The notes under the pieces: generated by a model
Told to the model about the DNA's origin: nothing
The model's database searches: none
The model's input: the letters and a program-made list of their open reading frames with translations, nothing else
Shown here: piece after piece, positions 1-12,691 of the stretch
How the letters are laid out: each line of letters opens with the position of its first letter
How positions within the stretch are numbered: position 1 is the stretch's first letter
Assembly: GCA_023376005.1 (NCBI GenBank)
Contig: CM042181.1
Coordinates: 22,618,011-22,682,010, forward strand
Source: Doryteuthis pealeii
Lineage: Eukaryota; Mollusca; Cephalopoda; Myopsida; Loliginidae
DNA length: 64,000 bases
Direction of reading: 5' to 3'
Translations under genes and position numbers: made by a program

Positions 1-207
1 CACTTGAAGCTAACAAACAGATCTTGGATCTTTCTGATGTATTTCCTCTTGTCTGATGGAGAAAGTCCAAGATTAGTCAAAATTGCATATTGTTGAATGG
101 TCTTATTTTTTTCAGGCAAAATGAAAGTGAAATGGTCAAGAAATTTTGATAGTGACATCTTGAGTTAATTAAAACATTCAGAGAAGTGTTATTTCATTTA
201 CTATCAG
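1..207. other. Intron sequence upstream of first exon, nothing recognised
   Basis: No coding exon is visible. A TTTTTTCAG-like acceptor near 114 is followed at once by stops and by no dynein-like residues. Confidence 0.6.
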
Positions 208-615
208 TGTAGATATATGTGTGTTTGTGTATGTGTGTGTGTCTATGTGTTTGTGTATGTGTATGTGTGTGTGTGTATGTGTTTGTGTATGTGTATGTGT
301 TGTGTATGTGTGTGTGTGTTTGTGTATGTGTATGTGTGTGTGTGTGTTGTGTGTGTGTGTTTGTGTATGTGTGGGTATGTGTATATTTATGTTTGTGTAT
401 GTGTGTATGTGTGACTGTGTGTGTATGCATGTGTGTATTTGTCTGTGTTTGTGGATGTGTGTTTGTGTGCGTGTGTGTACATGTGTGTTTGTGTTTGTTT
501 GTATATGTGTGTGTGTTTGCGTGTGTGTGTGCATGTGCATACATGTGTATGTGTGTTTGTGTTTGTGTGGGTGCATATGTGTGTTTGTATGTGTGTGTGT
601 TTGTGTGTCTGTGTT

Positions 616-650
<35 letters not shown>
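208..650. repeat. Interrupted (TG)n microsatellite, about 440 bp
   Basis: Long alternating purine-pyrimidine tract of TG with TTTG and TATG variants. All cysteine/valine-rich or histidine/threonine-rich open frames across it are artefacts. It is the kind of sequence able to adopt Z-DNA. Confidence 0.97.
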
Positions 651-653
<3 letters not shown>

Positions 654-995
654 CAATCTTCGTAACTGAATATAAATTCTCATTTTGCAAATCCTTTTTT
701 TAGAATTAATAAAGATAACTAAGAAATGATTCAATGACTTTTGATTCAATTCAATATTTTTTCATCCTTTTCTCTCAAATCCCCAAAATTGTTTGTATTC
801 TCATATCCCTACCCACCCTTGCCATATCCCCCCACCCCCACCCTTGCCATATCCCCACCCCACCCCATTGCCGCCAACATTATTCTTTTGACTTTTATTT
901 CAATCTGTTTTTTTGTTTTCTATTTGAAAATAAAAAAAGAACAACACTGCAAATTTCTATTCTTGTAAAATCTTTCTGTTTTTTTTCTTTCCTAG
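651..995. other. Intron before exon 1, including C-rich repeats
   Basis: AT-rich sequence with two or three copies of a CCCACCCTTGCCATATCC unit at about 810-865. No gene is seen. Confidence 0.6.
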
Positions 996-1145
996 GCGAT
1001 TATCTCAATGCCGACCTTGTATATGAAGACATTCAAGACATAACGATGTTAAAGAAACAAATCTTGGAGATGTTGGGTGAATATAACAGCACGCCAGGCG
1101 TTGTACCAATGGATCTTGTACTGTTTAGGGATGCAATTGAACATG
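996..1145 (+). CDS. DNAH2: DNAH2-like exon 1 of window (start of AAA4)
   Basis: The acceptor is TTTCCTAG at 988-995 and the donor is G|GTCAGT. The exon starts with the last two bases of a Gly codon and ends one base into a Val codon. It encodes the segment before the AAA4 P-loop, containing [12 protein letters not shown] and VLFRDAIEH. It is the 5'-most exon in the window. Confidence 0.87.
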
Positions 1146-1208
1146 GTCAGTAGTTTTTCAATTTCAAACATTTGAAAAATTGGATTTTTTAAAATTAAAA
1201 TCTCTCTC

Positions 1209-1302
<94 letters not shown>

Positions 1303-2630
1303 GTTGAAAGGAAAAATAAATAAAGGAAAGAAAATGCTGAATGGATAAAATAAATTTTATTTTACTGACACGTGTTTCAACCAGGAATTTATCCATGCAC
1401 AGATGCACTCAATCTATTATTATTTTAAATACAAAATAAAATAATAATTTTAACCGCTTTGATTTAAAACACCAAAGAATTTACTCTGATGAAGGCCGTT
1501 ATTCCTTGTATACTAAAAGATTTTGTAGTTTTCTATATTATTTTATTCTATTATTATTTTATTTTGTATTTAAAATAATAATAGATAGAGTGCATGTGTG
1601 CATGGATAAACTCCTGGTCGAAACACGTGTCAGTAATATAAAATCTATTTTATCCATTCAGCATACCATCGGATTCACTTCTATTTTCAACTTATATATA
1701 TATCTGTTCTGTTTCAACTCCCAACCTGATTTTGTAAGCCAACTCAAACAATTAATCACATATGAAACTAACATACCCTATCCCTCTCCCCATCCCTCTC
1801 ACCTCATTTAAATTTCCTGACCCTTCTACCATCCTAAACTAAGACCCCCCCCCAAAAAAAAAAAATTGAGAAATTTAAACCACTGTTTCTTGGGAATTTT
1901 TTCAGTAATATCCATGATTTAACTCATGCCTGAAGATGTTGCAGTAATGCAGTTGAAATAAATTATTGCAATGAAGCAAATTTAAATTTTTTTCCTTCAT
2001 TTATTAAATATACTAGCAAATATATGCACCCTTCGGGTGCAAGTATTTAAGTTTAAATGTAATAAAATATTAGATTAAATCAGAAAGGCCAGTGAAACTA
2101 ATTAAGAATTCAAATAAAAAGATTTGAAACGGAGGGGTATAATCGGAAATAGAACAACTGAAACTTACTCTTTCATCACTTCCGTTTTCAATGCTAAATT
2201 TTCCTAATTTAAACTATAAAATAGGAAGTAAAGAATAAAATTACAGTTATTTCTTCTTGTTAATGAATTTCTTTTAGGATTTATTGAAGAGATTTTTACT
2301 CATATTCATTAAGATAAAACCAAACAATTAGAAATCAATAATACCAAGCACATTTTTATTAAAATCAGTTTTTTTAATATCAATATGCAAATTAGCTTTA
2401 CGTTTAGACTGAAAACTGGTATTTTGTTGTATATATAAATACAATTGCATGTTATTAGCATTTAGGTAAGGCCAACAGTATTAATAATGTCAAACAGTTT
2501 TATTATTAATTGAGGTTTAAATAGAAATAGAATCATGGAGAATGCGTCGTTAATAACTAAGGAAATTGTGACTTGAGTAGTAATATAGTTTCGGTTACAG
2601 ACATAAAAACACACAATCTCCATTATAATA

Positions 2631-2665
<35 letters not shown>

Positions 2666-5600
2666 TTTATTTATTTATCTCTCTATCTCTTTTTCCCACC
2701 ACTCACCCAATGAATTTCTACAACATTTTGTTAATTTTGGGTTTGTTTTTTCATCTTTAAAAACTATTTTCCTACAAATAAAAAAGTATTAATTTGTTGT
2801 ATTAATTAGTATCAAAATTAATAATTATGTTTTTTAAATTTTAACAAAAAATAGTGAATAATAAAGATATTAGTATTATCTGCATTATTCGGACTACTGT
2901 CCTCATCTTCATTGTTACCTGTACAACGTTTCAGTCGATGTACCATCCGGCCTTTTTCAGGTATTTCTTCTCGGACTCGGGAACCTTCTTTTCAGACTTG
3001 GGAACCTTCTTGTTGTAATCAGGAGCCATTACGGAACTTTGAATCTAACCCTTTATTCAATCCACGGGGTATCCTGTTCTCATTCCGCTAACCATAGCTG
3101 GGATACAGGTGTTAAGCTGTGTTAATTATTATCCTATGTTACTGCTGCCCTTGGCCAGGATTGAACCTGCAGCCCAGAGATAACTGTCACTTAGAACTGT
3201 CTTAACCTAACTACCTTATCCACTATGTCATGTGTTCAATTGGACAATTCAGTATGAATTTTAGGAACTTATAAACCTAATGTCTTGTTTTGGCTAGAAT
3301 ATCTTCCTATTCACTTATGTATGATTTTTTTCTTAGACTCATATTGGGTGGTTTTTTTGTTTTTTGTTTTTTTTAATCCAAACTAAACTAACCTTTTCTT
3401 AATTATGGGTTCCCATAAAAATATTACAAAATTATTAGAAACTAATTAAAACTAATTAAAATGTACAAATTTGTATTAAAATTAATGATCATCAGAAATA
3501 TTAAAAATAGATCAAATTATTAAATATTAAAAATATTAATGTGATAATTTGTATTAAGATTGATAATTATTAAAGATTCTTTTTTTTTTGTCTGTCATTT
3601 TTTATCTGTTTCTGTTTCTGCAGTGTCCAAAATTGTGCGTGTGATTCGCCAACCCCGAGGGAACATGTTGCTGGTCGGCATTGGAGGAAGTGGACGACAA
3701 AGTCTGACGCGATTGGCTTCAAGTATTTGTGAATACAACACTTTTTCCATTGAAGTGACCAAGCATTATCGCAAAGCAGAATTCAGGGATGGTGAGTCTC
3801 GGCATTTGGTCTGAATCTGAAAAAAAAAAACATCATTTGCTGCAATTTCCTTAAGGTTTTTTTGCTCCAATTGACAAAGACAAGATATTCAAAACTGACC
3901 TTCAGAAAAACAGGCACAAAAAAACCCCCCAAAAAACCAGAAAAACAAATACAGATACAAAAATTTCAACAATCAAACCAACGTTAAAGTAAAATACCAC
4001 TTACAGTACCTGCTGTTCCTAAGTAGTGCGATATATGGTCACAGTACCAAAAGCAATATATGTTGTATAGCGGGTCTAATAAGAGAGAGAGGACACTGAT
4101 AAATTACTGTGATCCCACACTAGGGACCAGAGGCCCATCCGAATCCTACGCTGTCGGAAATCAAAAAGAGGCCGATCTTGTTGTTCATCGTTCCACGTCA
4201 CCACGTGACTTCCGGTTCCGGTCAACACCTGAAACTTCTGGTTGGCTTTCAATTCTCCATTTGGGGGGGTCATGCTTAGGTCAAATCACAGTGCATCACT
4301 CCACCCTTTTTTCAAAGCCTCCACCTTGTCTCATTTCTTCTTCCTCTTTTTCTATAGTAGTCCTCCTGCTGTTCTGAAATGGTCACCCATCTAAGTACTG
4401 AATTGGCACATTGTTGCTTAACTTCTTCCTTTCCTTGTTATTTAATAAGTTAAAGTAAAAATACTTTTGATAAAATACCAGTTACAGTACCTGCTGTTGT
4501 TAAGTGGTTACCCATCTAAGTACTGAACAGGCTCATTGCTGCTTAACTTCAGTGATCTTATTTACTAAGCTTTGCTTCATCTAGCACACAGGCCTCTTCA
4601 GGTTGCTTACAGAACATGTTGTTCTTTTGTGGTCACCCATCTAAGCACTGAACAGGCTTATTACAGCTTAACTTTCTCCTTTCCCTTCCAGGAAAAAAAA
4701 TTTCTTCAAAGAGCCTAAGTATGGAAAAGAAATCTGAAAAGCTGATGTCATTGACAAACACATTGAGAGATCGATGTCCATAAAAAAAGACAAATAAGAA
4801 ACATCACAACGAGATAAGGGAAAAAGGTTTATAAAAAATATAAATAACTAGCGGGTAATTCCATGTCAAATCATCCACCCCCTTCAATTTTTCTGAAATT
4901 TTGTACAGGGGTGGATTATGTTAAAGTTAGACAATCCCCAAAATTTGAGCTTCAAATTCCAAAAATTGGCAGAGTTATATCTTTTTGGTACAAATAATGT
5001 TCAATATATGTGAAATAATAATAGAAAAATTTTTGTCATAAATGCCGAGCCACATCAGGATAATGATCTTGCTATGAAAAAAAACAGAAATTATCAATAA
5101 CTTAAAATTGGAGAGCTAAAGACTGGCATAACTCCATCAATCTTTGGAAAACAAATTTTCTATCGAACCCATAGATTGAACCCTAATACATACTACCACT
5201 CCAGGTCAGAGAGGACCTAGGAGTAATGTTGATGAAGGGGTGCTCCACATTCCCCAAACCTCCAGAACTGGAACCTCACCATTAGATAGAATTTAGCGTC
5301 ATACCAAGGACATGAAGACCCTCAGCCCTTGCCTTCTAGCACCCATATGATAAAAAGGGTTGGGGCTTGCTATAAGAGCAATAGAGTTGGGACAATCATG
5401 TAGATGCTAGGGCTTGACATGACCAACCAATTGACCAGAGGGAGCCTCTCCAACCATCTGTTTGTTTGTTTTTGTTTTACGGCATATCAACCACAGTGGG
5501 TCATTTAATGCCAGCAAACTTTTGAAAGATTTGTAGCCATAGCTTGGAAGAAAATTTTTAATTTTTTTATGGTTGGGACAATCATATAGATACTAGGGCT

Positions 5601-6915
5601 TGATATGACCAAGTGATTAACTGGAGGGAGTCTCTCCAACCACCTGTCTAATTTAATAATCATTGAGTTTTTTGATAGAAAAACAAAAAAGAAGAAAAAA
5701 AAAAAAAGATAATTTTTTTCTGTTTCAGATTTAAAAAGTTTATACTCCAAAGTTGGTGTTGAAGGTAAACCAACCGTTTTCCTGTTTAACGACACTCAAG
5801 TGGCCGAGGAAAGTTTCTTAGAAGATGTCAACAATATTTTGAGCAGTGGGGAAGTGCCAAACCTATATAAACCAGAAGAGTTTGAAGAAGTAAGAATTTT
5901 ATCAACATTTTTTCCTATCTTTTTTTCTCTTCTTCTTGTTATCATTTCCTAATCATCATCCAGCAACATCCTCTGGTTAAGAATGTGACCGTCCAAATTC
6001 TTCAAGATGCAAAACGAAAAATGTAAATCCAGATTATCTGGTGTTGCTCAATCACAGATTTCTTATTTGTCCCATTTTATTTCACCCAATTTTAAAAATG
6101 AAACTTTCTAAATGGTCTTGTTGTCGCTTGTGGGGATGTGCCAAACCAGAAGAGTTGAAAAAATAAGAGTTTTATCAAAACTATTTTTTTCTCTCTCTTT
6201 TTTTTCTCTTCTTCTTGTTATCACTTCCTAATTCTGTGCTCTTTACACTTCAGATCATTTAAGTTTTAATGTAATAAAATATTGCATTAAATTAGAAAGG
6301 CTAATGAAACTAAATAAGAATGCAAATAAAAAGTTTTGAAACAAAGGGAGTATTAATTGAAAAATAGTACAACTGAAACTTACTCTTCCATCACTCCCGT
6401 CTTTCATTGCTAAATTTTCCTAATTTAACTATTAAGTTAAAATAAGAAATAAAGAATAAAATTAGTTATTTTTTCTTGTAAATGGATTTCTTTTAAGATT
6501 TATCCCCGAGATTTTTGCTCATATTCATTAAGTTAAAACCAAACAATTAGAAATCAATAATACTAAGCACATATTTATTAAAATCAATTTAGTTTAGGAA
6601 TGTCTGTTGTATTTTGGTTGGAGGTAATTTTTATGTGAAATGTAACATTAAAGAAACAAGCAAAACAGTACAAGTAATAACAAAGAAGTTTGAGTCGTAA
6701 CAAAAATTGTCCTTTATTTGTGTATTATAAATTGTATCAAATGAACAACAATTTACAAAGGTTTGGTTTGGTTTATGAATTTTCCTTTTTACAAATTCTT
6801 ATTAATGTTAAAGCTTACTTGTATTTTGTTCACCTGGTTCGAGGAGGATTGGTACTCATGACTTGTCTGTTTGCTGGCCACTGCCTTTCTGCTCTCTACT
6901 ACTATTCTAATTTCT

Positions 6916-6948
<33 letters not shown>

Positions 6949-9900
6949 ACACTAATTCCTTTTTGTTTTTCTTTGTTTTTTTCTTCAGGTGAGGAATGCT
7001 CTCTCTGAATTTGCCAAAAAAGATGGCATCGAAGACACCCCACAAAACATATTTCATTATTTAATTGACCGTGTCCGAACGAACCTTCATGTGGTGTTGT
7101 GTATGAGTCCAGTTGGAGAACCGTTCAGGTGTGTCATTTATCACATTTATTCCATAGTTCCATGATTTTCTGACTTTCTTCATTAAAATCAATTTTGGCA
7201 AGATCAACACAATTCTTGCAAGATTTTTTCTTTCATCTGATAAATAAGTTTTTTTATTTTTTATAATTGACTAACAATTGACCAGCACCATGTCTATGCA
7301 AATTAATCTGATGACTACAATGGCAGACTCTAGACATTTATTTATAAACCTAACATCAGGTGTTCAATTAACCAGAATGGTACTAATACACCTGAGTGTG
7401 TATTGCACCCAACACAAGTGACTCTAACTCATTTACCTCCACCTGCAATTGGTTTACTACAAAATTGAACAATTTGTTGGGGGTTATGAGAATGTGTTCA
7501 ATAATATTATGAATGACAAATAAAAAATATGACACAGTTTAGGTAGAAAATATGGAGAAATAATAAAACAAATACATATGATTATAAAATAACAAATAAA
7601 TTTATTCAGAGAATAAATTTGCAATAATATGTGAAATGTTCAAAAGGAATAGTGTAGATATAATATGTGTAATGTAAAATGTAAAAAGTTCTTGTGTTAA
7701 GTTTGGAAAAAGTTTGTTTAGATGTGGGCAGAAATGAGAATCAAGTTTGTATACGCGACCTGCTGAAAACGGACTCCTGATGTCGAATGCAGTGGTACGA
7801 GTAAATGGTAATAGTAGTAATTGTGTTGACTTGGTCGTGTTCTATCTGCAGCGAGACGGGATTCGTGTTGTTTTGTGGTCGTCGGTGTGTCCGGTTTGAA
7901 CGTGAGATGAAGTCTGTCTTTAATTGTTGATTTCTCCTCTGTCTTTTATAATTAGAAGATGGGATCAAAAAGTTATTAACTTTTTGGCGCAAACGCAAGG
8001 ACATAGTAGAAAGCAATACTAACCTAGCCAATCAATTCTGATTTTTGTGTAAACATTTGTTTTAATCACTTTTCCATAAATTTAGGAAAAGGTTTTGTGT
8101 CCATGTGTTTGCTTTAATCACTTTTCCTTAAGTTTGGGAAAAGGATTGTGTTGTGTGTTTGTTTTTAATTTCTTTCCCTTAAGTTTGGGAAAAGAAATGT
8201 GTACGTGTATTCATTTAAAAATATAGAATTGTATTCTATAAATTCTCTTATCTGAGAATTGTATTCTATTTTTCTCTTATCTGATAAACAAGATTATCAC
8301 AATTGCTGTGTAGTGAGTGTCTGTTGCTGCTGGGATGGACTTGGGTCAAAAAGGGTTATCTTCCCTTACTGCAAGGGTTTCACCAATAGGTGGCTGGGTA
8401 TCTAAGCAGCAGACCAGGAATTCTCACTCTTTCTTTTGGTCTAGAATCCACAGATGCTTTATCATTTAATTGAGGGCTTTGCCCCCCCCTCAACTATCAG
8501 TAAGAGACTCCCTTATTTCTTCATGAACTCTTTCTTACTTCTTTAGGACTTTAGTCCTATCTGTTTTGTATCGTATTATATCTTGTCATGCTTAATGTCA
8601 TGTCCACGTGCTCAGACAATAAAGTCTGTATTTGTTATCATATGTAACTCTTTGTTCAGATTATGTTATGTATATGTACCTACATTGGGAGGTTAATCTG
8701 AACCTTCTAACGTATTATAAGAACCACTCATCCCATTCTTATGGGCAATTCCATGTCAAATCATCCAGAAAAAAAGAAAATTGTCACCCATCCCCTTTGT
8801 ACAGGTGTAGACTAGGTTAAAGTTAGACAATCCCCCAAATTTGAGCTTCAAATTCTAAAAATTCGCCGAGTTATGTCGATTTTAAACTAAAAAAATTTGA
8901 GGAGGGGGCAAGAAAAATGGCGACCTTTTGTAATCTATTTTTGTCTATAAAACGTGTTCTAGAGCTTCCCTACTCCTAAAAATTGGTTTATAGAAGTTTT
9001 TAGGCCCGAAGAATCCAAAAATGTTATCAAAATAGGCATAAAATTAACCCTTTTTAAGTTATTAATAATTTCTGATTTTTTCAATGCAAGATCAATAAGT
9101 GAAAAATCACAATGTGGCACTACACATACATTTTTTTTTCTTTAAATTATTATTCTACATATATTGGACATTATTTTTACCAAAAATGAAGTTTGGTTTT
9201 TGCTCACAAGCAAAGTTACATCAGTTAAAATTTTGCACTTTTACGTTTTGAGTGTTTCCATTCAGCCATTGGATAAACACTACATGGAGCAAAATAACTG
9301 TCAGGGGGTGGGGGGGTAGAGATGAAGGAACTACAACTGTATTGGCTACAACTCTATTTTGCCATCTTCTTCAGGCCTTGTAGACAAGAATAAGAATAAG
9401 AATAAGAAGAATAAGAAATTTATTAATCAATAGTAGTACAAATTATTAAAAAAAATATATAAGTAAAAGAAAAACTTTATTGGTTTAAACTACTATTGAA
9501 GGGAGGCCATGCCTAATAGCGTGAAGCTAATCCCATGGACATGACCACCCTTGGACGCTCACAGGAAACGATACATGAAACACACAATGTAAACATATAG
9601 ATATATATCATGAGACAAATTAGCCGTGTGAGAATCTAAATGCAAATCTGTTGTTTATAAGAGGCAATAAAATGATTTTTCAAAAGTGTTTTAAGGACAA
9701 AATAATTGTAGTTGTAGTTCCTTTATAAATAAATTTTTCGAATTGGAAGCTCAAATTTGGGGGATTGTCTAACTTTAACCTAGTTTACACCTGTACAAAA
9801 TTTCAGAGAAAGTGAAGCAGGTGGGTGACATCGCCTGGATGATTTCACATGGAATTCCCCTTATAATTGTAAGATTTTTCACTTTTCTGATAAACAAAAT

Positions 9901-12639
9901 TTTCACAATTCTTACAAGATTTTTCTCTTAAGAATTAAATGCTGTTGTTTTTTCATCTTTTCAGAAATCGTATTCGTATGTATCCAGCATTTGTGAATTG
10001 TACAACAATAGATTGGTTTAGTGAATGGCCGGTTGATGCTTTACTTGAAGTGGCTGATAAATATCTAAGTGAGATTAGCCTCGGCAGTGAAGAAGAGGTC
10101 AGTATTTTATACATTAAACTTTTCTTTGATATATCAACAGGAAGGAATTAGTTTTTTGGTTTTTAATCCTAAAAAGTTTTTCCCAATTTGATGCTTTCTT
10201 ATATAAACTGAGGGGTCAGTTTAGCTCAGTCGGTAGAGCATCCACCTAGGAACTACAAGGTTCCGGGTTCAAAACTGGCCCTCACCAACTCACTGACAGG
10301 AATTAAGTGATTTCTAATTTGAGGCATCTCAAACTTTTACTTGATGCCCCCACTACCTTGTAAAATTTTTTAAATTAGTAAAATAGAAGCTACAACATTT
10401 TGCTAAAATTTGTTAAAATTTAGCTCTTCAATTTTTCTGAAATTTTGTCCAAGTGTGGACTAAGTTAAAGTTAGACAATCCCCAAAATCTAAGCTTCCAA
10501 TTTAAAAAATTGGCAGAGTTATGTTGATTTTTAGCTCTCCAAATTTGGGGGTGGGTCGCAAAAACCTTTTTGTTTTGTAAAAATCTTTGTAATCTATTTT
10601 TTCTGTAAAATGAGTTCTATAGCTTCCCTACTCCTAAAAATTGGTTTATAAAAGCATTTTGGTGCAAGAAATCCTAAAATTTATCAAAAAAGTCTTACAG
10701 TTAACCAATTTTAAGTTAGTAATGATTTCTGATTTGCAAAATTCTAACTGATGTTGTAGCTTCGGTTCTGAGCAAAAACCAAACTATCTTTTTGGTACAA
10801 ATAATGTTCAATATATGTGAAATAATAATTGGTATATTTTGGTATAATGTTCAATATATGTGAAATAATAATTGTTGGTATAATGTTCAATATAGTAATT
10901 GGTATATTTGTATAATGTTCAATATATGTGAAATAATAATTGTATATTTTGGTATAATGTTCAATATAATGTTCAAATATAATTGGTATATTTTGGTATA
11001 ATGTTCAATATATGTGAAATAATAATAGAAAAGAAATTGTTGTCATAGATGCAGTGCCACATCAGGGTATTGATCTTGCTATGAAAAAATCAGAAATCGT
11101 TAATAACTTAAAATTGGTTGACTTTAAGACTTTTTGACAGCATTTGACTCCCAAACTGTCAAGCTGATACTGATGATGTCATCATTCATCTCATTTATGA
11201 ATAAATTCGGACCATATGACCTTTAGGCACCCCTTTTGCTATCTCGATCCGTTGGGACATTTTTTCCATTTACACAGTCAAAATTCAGTTAATTGTTTAC
11301 AGACGATGTTTAGAGTTTTATTTTTAATTATAAAACTAACCCTAACCCTAACCCCTAACAAACAACCAGATTTTGATGATGTAAATGAGAAAAGTGTCCT
11401 TGTGAGTCGAGATCATGAAAGGGGTGCCTAAAAGTCATATGGTCCATAAATTCTATTGATTTATTCTTTTTTTGTTTTTTGTTGGATTTTGTTCAATTCT
11501 TTTTGCTTACAAAAGTTTTTTTGTTTTCCATTTTATTATTTCAAAATTCTTTATACAAATCTTTTATGGAATGTTGTCTGTTGTTTTCTTTTCAGGATAA
11601 ATTAAAACCAAATATTGCAAAAATCTTTTCGATTATGCATAAATCCGTCAGTTTGTATTCAATTCGGATGTTCACAGAAATGAAAAGACATAATTACGTG
11701 ACCCCCATCAATTATCTTGAATTGGTCTCAGGATACAAAAAGTAAGTCTTTTTTTAGTCATTTTCTTTTTTTTATTTCTCAGTCCTTCCAATTTTAACAA
11801 ATTATCTCCCCTTAAATTTAACTTTGGATAAATCTAACCACTAGATGGCACTGCCACTTATGAGGGTGAGTCAAAAAGTAATACCATTTTGTTTAGGGCA
11901 GGTAAAATTACCAACACAGGAACATGTATCATACATCAAAATGAAGCTGGTCCTCTGTGGATCACATCCCTACTTCTCCACATATGTGAGTCAAAAAGTA
12001 ATGCCATTTTGTTTAGGACAGGTATAATTACCAACACAGGAACATGTATCATACATCAAAATGAAGCTGGTCCTCTGTGGATCACATCCTACTTCTCCAC
12101 ATAGGCGAGTCAAAAAGTAATGCCATTTTGTTTAGGACAGGTATAATTACCAACACAGGAACATGTATCATACATCAAAATGAAGCTGGTCCTCTGGATC
12201 ACATCCCTACTCTCCACATAGGCGAATCAAAAGTAATACCATTTTGTTTAGGACAGGTATAATTACCAACACAAGAACATATCATACATCAAAATGAAGC
12301 TGGTCCTCTGTGGATCACATCCCTACTTCTCACATAGTCACCGTTTCTCTCAATAGCAATGTTTCCACTTTCGAATGAGATCATGGGGTGATTTTCTCTC
12401 TTGTCCTGATGCTTGTGTGTGGTTGAGAATTGTCATGCAGAAGGAGGACATTGTTGATTGGCAAGTTGGGTCTTACTCGTCAGATTCTTGCATTGAGCCT
12501 TGTTAGAGTCTCAACGAAGTTACATAAAAACTTCAAATGAAATAAAGAAAATGGCATTACTTTTTGACTCATCTTTGTAGTTATTGTTTATTTTATTCAA
12601 GATACAACAGAACTGAATTACAGAAATTCTTTTCAACAT

Positions 12640-12691
<52 letters not shown>

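Noticed and set aside
114..180. Additional dynein exon after the TTTTTTCAG at the window start
   Set aside because: All frames stop quickly and show no dynein residues. Exon 1 at 996 needs a donor further upstream.
217..690. Open frames of 65-170 codons rich in Cys/Val or His/Thr
   Set aside because: They are translations of a TG/CA microsatellite in several frames and both strands. No start context or homology.
4060..4377. 105-codon plus-strand frame
   Set aside because: No homology I recognise and no exon phase compatible with exons 2 and 3, which already join without a gap.
4377..4680. 5S rRNA genes
   Set aside because: Only the central control-region-like part is present, in three diverged pieces.
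10213..10281. Possible functional tRNA gene
   Set aside because: The acceptor stem is good, but the anticodon and T stems do not pair and SINE sequence follows.
11335..11357. Telomere or chromosome end
   Set aside because: Only about three CCCTAA-like units, internal to a MITE.
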